A DNA stretch of 64,000 nucleotides from Collimonas fungivorans Ter331 (GTDB taxonomy: Bacteria; Pseudomonadota; Gammaproteobacteria; Burkholderiales; Burkholderiaceae_D): positions 1,271,316 to 1,335,315 of the forward strand of contig NC_015856.1 in NCBI RefSeq assembly GCF_000221045.1, read 5' to 3'. The position numbers and the translations under genes were made by a program. Position 1 is the first letter of the stretch. The number at the start of each line of letters is the position of its first letter. Below, in pieces: positions 37,997-46,984 of the stretch. The notes below the pieces were generated by a model that searched no databases, was not told where the DNA came from, and saw only the letters and a list, made by a program, of their open reading frames with translations.

Positions 37997-39393
37997 CCAG
38001 ACTCCTGATCGAATGTACTTATGTCTTCCATCATCCCGAAATGAATTCCGGGATACAGCGCGTCGTGCGCAATATCATCAATCATTTGCCGCGGGTGCAG
38101 GAAGAGGCGGTGTGCATTCCCGTCATATTCAAGGATGGGAAGATACTTGAAGTCATGCAGCTGGCGCCGAAACATACCGATGAGTGGCGCAGCCGGCTGC
38201 AGCAGAAACTGGAAAAGCTGGCGCAGAAACTGGTGCAGGTGCGTAACCGTTACTGGCTGCTCCATTCGCGCTTGCTGCGGTTTTGGCCATGGAGCGCTTC
38301 GCATAATGTCAAGCGCGTTACCTACGTGTTATGCCGCCTGGCCAGTTTTTCGTTCACCTTGCCCTTGTACCTGACCGAACGGGTCCTGGAAAAAATCGAA
38401 GTGCAGCCGCGCGCCTTTGAAATGGCGTGTCGCCCCGACGATATCCTGGTGTTGCTGGATTCCTCCTGGCACGCCGATTTTTTTCCTGCAGCGGAGAAGC
38501 TGCAGCGGCAGGGAGTATCCATCGTGTCGGTGATCTACGATCTGATCCCGTTGACCCATCCGCAGTTTTGCGACGGCCCGCTGGTGCAGGTGTTCGACCG
38601 CTGGTTCGAATGGATTGCAAATACGGCGGACGGTTTCATTGCCATATCCGGCACCATTCGTGATGAAGTCAACAGCGAGGTAAGGCGCCGGCTTGGCAGC
38701 GAACGCACCGACCGCCGCTGGTTTGATTTCTTCCATCTGGGATCGGAACTTGACCAGGTCCATACCGATAAATCGGTGCGCTCTTCCGTGGAAAAATTGT
38801 TCGGTTCCGGCCTTTCGATTTACCTGATGGTCAGCACTATCGAGCCGCGCAAGAACCACGCTTATTTGCTGGATGCCTTTGAGCAGCTGTGGCGGGACGG
38901 CAGCGATGTCGTATTGTGTTTTATTGGCCGCATGGGCTGGAAGAATGAACGCCTGATTGAACGCGTAAAAAAACACCCGCAATTGAAGCGGCGCCTGTTC
39001 ATGTTCAACGACCTCTGCGACGTCGAGCTGGAATATTGTTATAGCCATGCTAAATCGCTGGTTTTTCCATCATTTGTAGAAGGTTTCGGTTTGCCGCTGG
39101 TGGAAGCCATGCAGCGCGGTTTGCCGGTGATGGCGAGCGATATCCCGGTGTTCCACGAGATCGGCGGTGAATTTGTCAGCTATTTTGACCTGGACCGGCC
39201 AGAGTCGCTGGCCCAGAAGATCCTGCAATTTGAAGACAGCGGCGTTTTCCCGGCGGCGCGGCACATGACACACTGGTCCTGGCTCAATTGGGAAGATTCG
39301 GCGCGCCAGCTGGTAGAGCGGGTCGTGCGCCAGGTACAAACGCAAAAGCATACGCAAAGTGAATTTCATGAAATTGAACATTGCCCTGAATAG
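37993..39393 (+). CDS. wbpX: D-rhamnosyltransferase-like glycosyltransferase (WbpX position)
   Basis: The 466-residue GT-B transferase has an N-terminal acceptor domain of about 270 residues (YVFHHPEMNSGIQRVVRNI) and a family 4 donor domain with MVSTIEPRKNHAYLLDAF and FPSFVEGFGLPLVEAMQRG (E-x7-E motif). Length and place after wzt match P. aeruginosa WbpX, which adds alpha-1,2-linked D-rhamnose. Assignment is by order and family, not by alignment. The 3' end overlaps the next gene by 26 bases. Confidence 0.82.
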   Translation: MTRLLIECTYVFHHPEMNSGIQRVVRNIINHLPRVQEEAVCIPVIFKDGKILEVMQLAPKHTDEWRSRLQQKLEKLAQKLVQVRNRYWLLHSRLLRFWPWSASHNVKRVTYVLCRLASFSFTLPLYLTERVLEKIEVQPRAFEMACRPDDILVLLDSSWHADFFPAAEKLQRQGVSIVSVIYDLIPLTHPQFCDGPLVQVFDRWFEWIANTADGFIAISGTIRDEVNSEVRRRLGSERTDRRWFDFFHLGSELDQVHTDKSVRSSVEKLFGSGLSIYLMVSTIEPRKNHAYLLDAFEQLWRDGSDVVLCFIGRMGWKNERLIERVKKHPQLKRRLFMFNDLCDVELEYCYSHAKSLVFPSFVEGFGLPLVEAMQRGLPVMASDIPVFHEIGGEFVSYFDLDRPESLAQKILQFEDSGVFPAARHMTHWSWLNWEDSARQLVERVVRQVQTQKHTQSEFHEIEHCPE

Positions 39394-40507
39394 CAAGATC
39401 CTGCTGGCGCCCCGTACAGGCATCGGCAACTATGTTGCCGAGCTGGCGCAGGCCCTGCAGCAAACGCCTGACATTGGCATGCAATATTTCAACGGCTTGC
39501 GCTGGCAGGACGAGTTGGTGAGCGAGCCGATGCCGGACTATTCGCGCTGGGCCGGCATGGCCAAGCGTTTGCCTGGCGCCTATGTTTTTCGTCGGATGCT
39601 TGAGCAGCGGCATTTTAACCAGGGCGCGCGTACGCTGCGTCCGGATGTGTACCACGAACCCAGCTTGTGGCCGCTCAATTTCAACGGACCGACGGTGATG
39701 ACCGTGCACGATCTGACGCATGTGCATTTTCCGCAGACACAGCCTAAAGACCGCCTGAGGGAAATCGAGCGCAGGCTGCCGTCAGCCCTGGCGCGCGTCA
39801 GCCGGATCCTGGTCGATTCCGCATTCATCGGGCAGGAAATCAAGAAGCATTTCGGCGTGCCGGAGCAAAAAGTGGTGGTGGCGCCGCTTGCCAGCTCTGC
39901 CGTCTTCCAGCCCAGGGTAGAGCAGCAGCTTTCGGTTCGTCTCAACAATCTGGGTCTGGCTTATCGCGGTTTTATCCTGTCGGTCGGTACCCTGGAGCCG
40001 CGTAAAAACCTGTTGCTGACGCTCAAGGCGCATGCGCGTTTGCCCGCGCCTTTGCGCGAGCGCTTTCCTCTGCTGGTGGTGGGCATGCCAGGCTGGCAGG
40101 CGCAAGAATTGGACGGCGCCCTGGCGCAGGCGGTCAGCGTCGGCCATGTACGCCTGGCAGGTTACCTGGACCAGGCCGACCTTGCATGCGTCACGGCAGC
40201 GGCCAAGATCATGGTATTCCCGTCTTTGTATGAAGGTTTCGGTTTGCCGGTGCTGGAAGCAATGGCCAGCGGCACGCCGGTGATTGCGTCAGATTGCGCC
40301 AGCCTGCCGGAGGTGGCCGGTGCCGCCGCTGCATATGTCGATCCGCAGGACGAGGATGGGCTGACAGAGCAGATGCGCCGCTTGCTGGAAGACGACAAAG
40401 CCTGGATGGGGCAGCGCATAGCGGGCTTGGAGCGGTCTGTGCAATTTTCCTGGCGAAAGTGCGCAGCCATTACTGCCGACGTTTACCGGCAGGCGGCGAA
40501 TGGTTAA
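39368..40507 (+). CDS. wbpY: D-rhamnosyltransferase-like glycosyltransferase (WbpY position)
   Basis: The ATG at 39368 starts MKLNIALNSK; a GTG three codons earlier is in frame. The 379-residue protein has a GT4 donor domain with SVGTLEPRKNLLLTLKAH and FPSLYEGFGLPVLEAMASGTPVIAS. Size and position match WbpY, which adds alpha-1,3-linked D-rhamnose units in A-band assembly. It begins inside the previous gene, so translation is coupled. Confidence 0.82.
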   Translation: MKLNIALNSKILLAPRTGIGNYVAELAQALQQTPDIGMQYFNGLRWQDELVSEPMPDYSRWAGMAKRLPGAYVFRRMLEQRHFNQGARTLRPDVYHEPSLWPLNFNGPTVMTVHDLTHVHFPQTQPKDRLREIERRLPSALARVSRILVDSAFIGQEIKKHFGVPEQKVVVAPLASSAVFQPRVEQQLSVRLNNLGLAYRGFILSVGTLEPRKNLLLTLKAHARLPAPLRERFPLLVVGMPGWQAQELDGALAQAVSVGHVRLAGYLDQADLACVTAAAKIMVFPSLYEGFGLPVLEAMASGTPVIASDCASLPEVAGAAAAYVDPQDEDGLTEQMRRLLEDDKAWMGQRIAGLERSVQFSWRKCAAITADVYRQAANG

Positions 40508-40610
40508 GTGATGTCGGCTGTCGTTGGCGTAGACAGTCCGTATGGATAGAAGATGGCCTTTCACTTCTGGCTGCACAGGAAGATGGGGCAGATTACGAGG
40601 GGAGTAGACA

Positions 40611-41759
40611 ATGCGGGTTCTTCATTTTTACAAGACCTATCAGTCGGAATCGTACGGCGGGATCGAGCAAACCATTTACCAGTTGTGCAAATGTTCGCCG
40701 GCCAGCGGGATCGAAAGCGAAGTGCTGACGCTGAGCGACGATCCCGATCCGGCGGAATTGATGTACGAAGGCCACAAGGTGCACAGGGTCAAGCTTGACC
40801 TGCAGATCGCTTCGACCGGCTTTTCGTTGTCCGCGCTGAAGCGTTTCTCGCAACTTGCTGCCGAAGTCGATATCGTGCACTACCATTTTCCGTGGCCGTT
40901 CATGGATCTGGCCCATTTTGTCACGCGCATGAACAAGCCTAGCGTAGTGACCTATCATTCAGACATCGTGCGCTACAAGACGCTGTTGCAGTTGTACCGG
41001 CCGCTGATGCACCGCTTCCTGAACAGCGTCGACGCCATCGTCGCCACTTCTCCGAATTACCTGCAGACCAGTTCGGTGCTGGCCGGGTACAAGGACAAGA
41101 CGCAGGTCATCCCGATCGGCCTCGACAAGAGCAACTATCCGACGCCGTCGGCGGCCGTGACGGAGAAATGGCAAAAGCAGATCGGCGGGCGTTTCTTCCT
41201 GTTCGTGGGCGCCATCCGCTATTACAAAGGTTTGCACATCCTGCTCGATGCCGCGCGCGGCACCGATTATCCGATCGTGATCGTAGGCGCCGGGCCGATC
41301 GAACAGGAGCTGAAGCAGCGGGTCCAGGAGCAGGGCTTGCGCAACGTGATCTTCCTCGGCATCGTCAGCGATGAAGACAAGGTTGCGTTGCTGCAGCTGT
41401 GCTACGCCATCGTGTTCCCGTCGCACCTGCGTTCGGAAGCGTTCGGCATCTCCCTGCTGGAGGGAGCGATGTACGGCAAGCCCATGATTTCCAGCGAGAT
41501 CGGCACCGGCACCAGTTATATCAACAACCATCGCGAAACCGGCCTGGTGGTTCCCCCCAGCGACCCGGATGCCTTCCGGCTGGCGATGCAGCAATTATGG
41601 GACGACCCTGAACTGGCGCGGACCATGGGTGCGCGGGCGCAAGCGCGTTATCAGAAACTGTTTACAGCCAGGGTGATGGGAGAGAGTTATGCCGGTCTCT
41701 ACCGCGACGTACTGCAGATGCATGGACAGGCCGAAACGCAGGTAAGCCTGGAGGCTTGA
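40611..41759 (+). CDS. wbpZ: initiating D-rhamnosyltransferase-like glycosyltransferase (WbpZ position)
   Basis: The 382-residue GT4 protein begins MRVLHFYKTYQSESYGGIEQ, with AGGGGAG six bases upstream. The donor site is LRSEAFGISLLEGAMYGKPMISSEIG; VGAIRYYKGLHILLDAA starts the C-terminal domain. Length equals that expected for WbpZ (about 381), which places the first D-rhamnose on the lipid-linked primer. It closes the locus and stands 103 bases after the previous gene. Function is inferred from gene order and family. Confidence 0.82.
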   Translation: MRVLHFYKTYQSESYGGIEQTIYQLCKCSPASGIESEVLTLSDDPDPAELMYEGHKVHRVKLDLQIASTGFSLSALKRFSQLAAEVDIVHYHFPWPFMDLAHFVTRMNKPSVVTYHSDIVRYKTLLQLYRPLMHRFLNSVDAIVATSPNYLQTSSVLAGYKDKTQVIPIGLDKSNYPTPSAAVTEKWQKQIGGRFFLFVGAIRYYKGLHILLDAARGTDYPIVIVGAGPIEQELKQRVQEQGLRNVIFLGIVSDEDKVALLQLCYAIVFPSHLRSEAFGISLLEGAMYGKPMISSEIGTGTSYINNHRETGLVVPPSDPDAFRLAMQQLWDDPELARTMGARAQARYQKLFTARVMGESYAGLYRDVLQMHGQAETQVSLEA

Positions 41760-41883
41760 ACAGCCCGGCAAGTTGCGGTTTTTGCGAGGTGTGATACGAT
41801 CATTTAATGAATAATCTATTTATATTTCGTTTTAAATAGATTGTAACTATTAAAAACAATGTATTACATTCCCGTCGGGGCGT

Positions 41884-43656
41884 ATGTTATTTCGTATGTC
41901 GCTCAATCGCTTGTTCTGGCTGATTTCGATCTTGCTGATGCTGCTTTTCCTGGTCCTGATCGGCCGGATCGTTAGCAGCGAATGGGCCGTATACGAACGC
42001 AGCACAAAAAGCATGCCCGCCATCAGGAACCTGCAGCTGGCATTGCTGGCGGAAGAAAAGCTGGCGGCCGAGCGCGGCCCTGGCAACTCGCTATTGCTGC
42101 AAGAACCGGACGCTGCCGCCAAGGAATTTGCAGGACTGGACCAGGCGCGTTTTGCGAGCGATCGGGCGCTGGCAAGCTTGCGCCGCGCCTTGCAAATGCA
42201 GGCGGTTCCCCAACTGGCGCCGGTGATCGCGCATGTTGCGTCGACCGAGCAGGCGCTGGCGACGATGCGCAAAGAGATGGATCTGCTGCTGGCGCTGCCG
42301 GTACGGCAGCGCGACGTGGCCGCGGTCGATGCCGTGCTGCAGATGATGGCCCGTGCGGACAGCGGTTTTGCCCCGGCAATCGTTGCTCTGGCCGATGTCG
42401 CCGTCCGCTCCGACCCGCAGCTTAGCGACGGCCTGGAAGGCGCACTGCTGGCTTCCAGCCTGCGTAATATCGCTGGCCGGATTGGCGCCGTGTTTACCGC
42501 GCCGGTGATCGCTCACCGGCCTTTGACCTCCCAGGAAATCTACGCATTTTCCAGGCTGTCGGGTGAGATCAGTCAGCTGTATTCCGGGATTGAACTGCAA
42601 TTGCGTCCTTACCAGGATAATCCGGTTTTGAAAGCTGCCCTGGATGCGGTGCGCGATCGTTATCTCGGCGCCGGCCTGGGTTTCCTGAACGAGCTGTTTG
42701 CAATCGGACGCAGCTCCGGAGACTATGGTCTGAGCGCCCGCGAAATGGTGGTTCGCTACGTACCGAGAATGGCCGCGATTCCGCATCTGCGCGACCTGGT
42801 CCTGGCGGAAATGCTGCAGCAGGCCAGGCGCCAGAACAGGCAGGCCGCCTTTTTCCTGGTGGCGGCAACCGTCCTGGGCGCGGTTGCTCTCGCTATTTTC
42901 GTGCTGCTCATGCAGGTGATACGGTTGCGTGTCTTGCGTCCTATCCTTGACGCCACCGATCTGTTCGTATCGCTGGCCGACGAGCGGTTCAACACGGTAA
43001 TCCCGATGCCGCGCCATGACGACGAAATCGGCGTCATGATGCGCGTAATCCATGTGCTGAAGGCGCATAGCCTGGCCAAGGTCCGCCTGGAAAAACAGCG
43101 CGAAGAAATGATCGCGCAATTGCAGACTTTGTCCGATACGGATTTCCTGACCGGCCTGCTGAATCGCCGCGCTTTTTTCGCGCAAGGCGAGCAGCAATTC
43201 GGCATTGCCCAGCGCTACCGGCGGCAATTGACGCTGATCTTGATGGACGTCGACCATTTCAAGACTGTCAATGACCGTTACGGACACCAGGCCGGCGACC
43301 AGGTATTGCGCGTGGTAGCGGACCTGTGCCGGCGGCATCATCGCAAGGTCGACCTGCTGGCGCGATACGGCGGCGAGGAATTCCTCCTGATGCTGCCCGA
43401 AATCGACTTGTCCCAGGGATTTGCCGCGGCCGAGAAATTGCGCTGTGCCATCGACTCCTGCGATTGCCAGCTGGATGGCGGCGAGATAGTCAATGTCACC
43501 GCCAGTTTTGGCGTGGTGGCTTTTGAATGCGACAACGACCTTGAAAGCCTGATAGGCCGCGCCGACCAGGCCTTGTACCAAGCCAAGCACAGCGGCCGCA
43601 ACATGGTGGTGGCGGCGCCACGCGGTAAATCCGACGAGACGATTATCTTTGCCTGA
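41884..43656 (+). CDS. membrane-bound diguanylate cyclase (GGDEF)
   Basis: The 590-residue protein has an N-terminal transmembrane helix (about residues 9-28), a helical periplasmic domain of about 280 residues, a second helix near 320-345, a HAMP-like linker and a C-terminal GGDEF domain. The active-site motif is GGEEF (496-500), which is catalytically competent, and an inhibitory I-site RKVD (487-490) lies five residues before it. It should make cyclic di-GMP from GTP and be feedback-inhibited. The ligand of the periplasmic domain is unknown. It follows the A-band locus after a 124-base AT-rich gap and may link surface sugar and biofilm control. Confidence 0.93.
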   Translation: MLFRMSLNRLFWLISILLMLLFLVLIGRIVSSEWAVYERSTKSMPAIRNLQLALLAEEKLAAERGPGNSLLLQEPDAAAKEFAGLDQARFASDRALASLRRALQMQAVPQLAPVIAHVASTEQALATMRKEMDLLLALPVRQRDVAAVDAVLQMMARADSGFAPAIVALADVAVRSDPQLSDGLEGALLASSLRNIAGRIGAVFTAPVIAHRPLTSQEIYAFSRLSGEISQLYSGIELQLRPYQDNPVLKAALDAVRDRYLGAGLGFLNELFAIGRSSGDYGLSAREMVVRYVPRMAAIPHLRDLVLAEMLQQARRQNRQAAFFLVAATVLGAVALAIFVLLMQVIRLRVLRPILDATDLFVSLADERFNTVIPMPRHDDEIGVMMRVIHVLKAHSLAKVRLEKQREEMIAQLQTLSDTDFLTGLLNRRAFFAQGEQQFGIAQRYRRQLTLILMDVDHFKTVNDRYGHQAGDQVLRVVADLCRRHHRKVDLLARYGGEEFLLMLPEIDLSQGFAAAEKLRCAIDSCDCQLDGGEIVNVTASFGVVAFECDNDLESLIGRADQALYQAKHSGRNMVVAAPRGKSDETIIFA

Positions 43657-43759
43657 TCCCGTTTTTCAGGCTGAAACGGAACAGCGGGCAGGAGATTTCC
43701 ATCAAGAATGTTTCCCTGTTTAGTTTGCTAGAATGGCGAGCTAATCTTCGGAGACATGG

Positions 43760-45511
43760 ATGAACAAATTCCTTTTTCTTTTTGGCCTGCTACTGGCGCC
43801 GCTCGGCCAGGCGGCGACACCGCAGCAGCAACTCAATACGCTGTTCGACAGCGACTGGCAATGGAGCATGCGCAACGCGCCCGAATTCGCTACCGCGGTC
43901 GGCGACAATCGTTATAACGACCGCCTGTCGGATGCATCGCTGGCCGCCAGCCTGGCCGGCAATACTCACCAGCAGCAGATGCTGCTGCAAGCCGAGCGCA
44001 TCGACCGCAGCAAGCTGAGCGGCCAGGACCTGCTTTCGTATGACCTGTTTATCTATGAAAAACAGAAAAACATCCAGGCTGCGAAGTTTTATCCGTATAA
44101 CCCGGAGCCGATCTCGCAATTGAGCGGGGTCCAGTTCGAATTTCCTCAGCTGGTAGCGCAGACGCCGTTCAGCACTGCCAAGGATTACCGCAACTACCTG
44201 GGACGCTTGCGCGCTTTGCCCAAGTATGTCGACGGCGTGATCGCGCAATTGCAGCAAGGCGTCAAATCCGGTTGGGTCGCGCCCAAAGTCACGATGAGCG
44301 TGGTTCCCGGACAACTGCAGGAATTTGTCGCCAAGCTCGACCGCAGTCCCCTGGCTGTCCCGTTCAAGGACATGCCGGCCTCGATCCCGGCGGCGCAGCG
44401 CGCAAGCCTGGCGCGTGAAGGCCAACGCTTGCTGCACCAAGGCGTGGCGCCGGCTTTCCGCAAGCTGGAGGCGTATATCAGCAACAGCTACCTGCCAGCC
44501 TGCCGCGACAGCATAGCAGCCTCCAGTTTGCCTGGCGGCGCGGCGTATTACGCCTACAAGGTGAAGGAAAACACAACCACCGGCATGACGCCGCAAGAGA
44601 TCCATGACGTTGGCTTGCAGGAAGTGGCGCGGATCCAGGGAGAAATGAAGCTGGTGATGCAGCAGACCGGTTTCAAGGGAACGTTTGCGGAATTCATCAC
44701 TTTCCTGAATACCGATCCGCGCTTCTATTACACCAAACCGGAAGATTTGCTGGCCGGTTACAAGGACATCATCAAGAAATCTTCGGCACAGCTGCCGCGC
44801 TTTTTTGCCGATATTCCGCGTGCTCCGGTCGATGTCAAAGCGGTGCCGGAAGTAGGCGCCGAGAACCAGGCCGGCGCTTACTACGAACCGGGAACGCCGG
44901 ACGGCTCGCGGCCGGGCTATTTCGTTGCCAACCTGTCGAAGCTGGATTCGCGCCCCAAGTGGGAAATGGAAACTCTGACCTTGCATGAATCGGTCCCGGG
45001 CCACCATCTGCAAACCGCGCGCGCCCAGGAAATCAAGGGCTTGCCGGAATTCCGGCGGTTCGGCTGGTACGTCGCGTTTGGCGAAGGCTGGGCGCTGTAT
45101 GCTGAAAGCCTGGGCGGTGAAATGGGCTTCTATACCGATCCCTACTCGAAATTCGGCCATCTCAACGATGAGCTGTTCCGCGCCGCCCGGCTGGTGGTGG
45201 ATACCGGCATGCATGCACTGGGCTGGAGCCGGCAGCAGGCGATCGACTACATGAATGTGAACACCGCCAATCCGCCGCACGACAACCAGGTCGAAATCGA
45301 TCGCTATATCGTCGATCCGGGCCAGGCGTTGGGCTATAAGATCGGCCAGCTGAAAATCAAGGCCTTGCGGGAAAAAGCGCAGCAGGAGCTGGGCAGCAAG
45401 TTCGACCTGCGGCGCTTCAACAACGCCGTCATCGACAATGGCGCCTTGCCGCTGGAGATGCTGGAAACGCAGATAGATCTGTGGATTGCGCAGCAGGCTT
45501 CGGCGGCTTGA
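43760..45511 (+). CDS. DUF885 family secreted protein (putative metallopeptidase-like)
   Basis: The 583-residue protein has a signal peptide (residues 1 to about 19, AAPLGQA-type end) and the DUF885 hallmark TLHESVPGHHLQTA, a His/Glu-rich motif that looks like a metal site, followed by GEGWALYAESLGGEMGFY. Length is typical of the family. Activity has not been deduced; peptidase function is suggested by the motif. It is transcribed alone, with an unrelated gene convergent after its stop. Confidence 0.85.
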   Translation: MNKFLFLFGLLLAPLGQAATPQQQLNTLFDSDWQWSMRNAPEFATAVGDNRYNDRLSDASLAASLAGNTHQQQMLLQAERIDRSKLSGQDLLSYDLFIYEKQKNIQAAKFYPYNPEPISQLSGVQFEFPQLVAQTPFSTAKDYRNYLGRLRALPKYVDGVIAQLQQGVKSGWVAPKVTMSVVPGQLQEFVAKLDRSPLAVPFKDMPASIPAAQRASLAREGQRLLHQGVAPAFRKLEAYISNSYLPACRDSIAASSLPGGAAYYAYKVKENTTTGMTPQEIHDVGLQEVARIQGEMKLVMQQTGFKGTFAEFITFLNTDPRFYYTKPEDLLAGYKDIIKKSSAQLPRFFADIPRAPVDVKAVPEVGAENQAGAYYEPGTPDGSRPGYFVANLSKLDSRPKWEMETLTLHESVPGHHLQTARAQEIKGLPEFRRFGWYVAFGEGWALYAESLGGEMGFYTDPYSKFGHLNDELFRAARLVVDTGMHALGWSRQQAIDYMNVNTANPPHDNQVEIDRYIVDPGQALGYKIGQLKIKALREKAQQELGSKFDLRRFNNAVIDNGALPLEMLETQIDLWIAQQASAA

Positions 45512-45521
45512 AATCCGAGGG

Positions 45522-46403
45522 TTAGAGTTTTAGCTGCAGGAAATCGAGGAAGCAGCTGATGCGCCGCGCCAGCTGTGTGTTCCTGTAGTACACCGCGTGG
45601 ATCTGCTGGCGATAACCGTTGTTATGGCTTGCCAGGATGTCGGTCAGGGTTCCTCGCGCGATATCTTCGCGCACCATGAACGCCGACAGGCAGGTAATGC
45701 CCAGGCCCTGCAGCGCCAGTTGGCGTATGGTTTCGCCGCCCGAAGCCAGCAGCGTCGGACTGATCGCCAGGTTTTCTTCCTGCTGCTGCCGCAGCGGCCA
45801 GGTGTTGAGCGATTCCGGCTGGGTGAAGCCGATCAGCTGGTGCTGCTCCAGTTCTTCCGCGCTGGCCGGCGTGCCGTGTTTGCGCAGGTATTCGGGGCTG
45901 GCGACGATGTGCTGCAGGCTCGATCCGAGGCGGCGCGCATGCAGCATCGAGTCTTGCAGTGCGCCGTGGCGGATGGCGATGTCGGTGCGCTGCTGCAGCA
46001 GGTCGATGTTCTGGTCGTTGCTGGTCAGCTCCAGCGTGATGTCCGGGTAGTTGCTGCGGAATTCGGCGATGTGCGGCACTATGCAATGCAGCATGAAGGG
46101 AGGCGAAGCGTCCACCCGCAAGCGTCCTGACGGTCTTTGGTGACGCACCTGGATCGCCTCTTCGGCTTCTTCCATCGCCGCGATGATCGTGCGCGCCTTT
46201 TCCAGGAAAAGATGGCCTTCTTCCGTCAGCTCCATGCGGCGCGTGGTGCGCGTCAGGAGCGAGGTGGCCAGTTTCTGTTCCAGCCGCGACAAGGCGCGGC
46301 TCAGGCCGGACGTGGTCTGTCCCAGCTGTTCGGCTGCAGCGCTGAGCGTGCCGCTGTCAACCACGGCGATAAAAATCCGCAGGTCATCGGAGTGGATATT
46401 CAT
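45522..46403 (-). CDS. LysR-family transcriptional regulator
   Basis: The 293-residue protein has a winged helix-turn-helix at residues 3-60 (TLSAAAEQLGQTTSGLSRALSRLEQ) and a co-inducer domain that begins near 90 with RLRVDASPPFMLHCIVPHI. This is the CrgA/DmlR-type layout. It lies nine bases after the MerR gene on the same strand and could be co-transcribed with it. Its target is not apparent. Confidence 0.88.
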   Translation of the reverse strand: MNIHSDDLRIFIAVVDSGTLSAAAEQLGQTTSGLSRALSRLEQKLATSLLTRTTRRMELTEEGHLFLEKARTIIAAMEEAEEAIQVRHQRPSGRLRVDASPPFMLHCIVPHIAEFRSNYPDITLELTSNDQNIDLLQQRTDIAIRHGALQDSMLHARRLGSSLQHIVASPEYLRKHGTPASAEELEQHQLIGFTQPESLNTWPLRQQQEENLAISPTLLASGGETIRQLALQGLGITCLSAFMVREDIARGTLTDILASHNNGYRQQIHAVYYRNTQLARRISCFLDFLQLKL

Positions 46404-46412
46404 CGTGTCGGT

Positions 46413-46868
46413 TTAATGGACGCCGCCGCCGTGGCTGCCAAGGTTGGCCGGCGCTTCGTCTTCCATGTCGGCCAGGCCTTGCAGGATGCCGCAATCCTTG
46501 GCGGCTTGCGTTTTCTGGCATTGCTTGCGCAACTGTTTGAGCTGGGTCTGCAATGCTTTCAATTCGCTGATGCGGTCGGCGACGTGCTCGATATGGTGGT
46601 CCAGCAAGCTGTTGACCTCGGCGCAATTGTCTTCCGGCAGGTCTCGAAACTGCAATAACCTGCGCACTTCGTCCAGCGTCATGTCCAGCGAACGGCAATG
46701 GCGGATGAACTGCAGGCGCTCGATATGCGCCTGTCCGTACAGGCGGTAATTGTTTTGCGAGCGCGCCGCCAGCGGCAGCAGGCCTTCGCGTTCGTAGTAG
46801 CGGATGGTTTCCACCGGGCAGCCGGCATGGCTGGCCAGCTCTCCGATTTTGAGTGAAATTGCGCTCAT
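46413..46868 (-). CDS. MerR-family heavy-metal regulator (CadR/PbrR type)
   Basis: The 151-residue protein has an N-terminal MerR domain (KIGELASHAGCPVETIRYYEREGLL) and a dimerisation helix. Metal ligands are suggested by Cys82 (DNCAEVN) and a C-terminal Cys and His set (CGILQGL then GSHGGGVH), as in CadR/PbrR proteins that respond to Cd, Pb or Zn. It is divergent from a heavy-metal P-type ATPase gene whose promoter has the long spacer that MerR activators need. Confidence 0.9.
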   Translation of the reverse strand: MSAISLKIGELASHAGCPVETIRYYEREGLLPLAARSQNNYRLYGQAHIERLQFIRHCRSLDMTLDEVRRLLQFRDLPEDNCAEVNSLLDHHIEHVADRISELKALQTQLKQLRKQCQKTQAAKDCGILQGLADMEDEAPANLGSHGGGVH

Positions 46869-46902
46869 GGCAGCTCTTTCCGGGTTATTTCAAGATAAAT
46901 CC

Positions 46903-46933
46903 TTGACCTTATAGTAGCTACAGGGTTTTAAAT
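46903..46933 (+). promoter_or_regulatory. MerR-type promoter of the metal ATPase gene
   Basis: A -35 TTGACC at 46903-46908 and a -10 TTAAAT at 46928-46933 are separated by 19 bp. The spacer holds the dyad CTTATAGTAGCTACAGGG, closely resembling known CadR/ZntR operators. The overlong spacer needs the metal-bound regulator to twist the DNA for RNA polymerase. Confidence 0.85.
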
Positions 46934-46984
46934 ATGCAAGGAGTAATCAATTGCATCTTCAAAACCCGAATCAAGGAGCACATC

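Noticed and set aside
42091..43590. 499-codon ORF antisense to the diguanylate cyclase gene
   Set aside because: The opposite strand has an unmistakable GGDEF domain; the antisense product is low-complexity with no domain.
43790..45280. 496-codon ORF antisense to the DUF885 gene
   Set aside because: Shadow of a well-supported gene, with Arg/Gln/His-rich composition typical of antisense frames.
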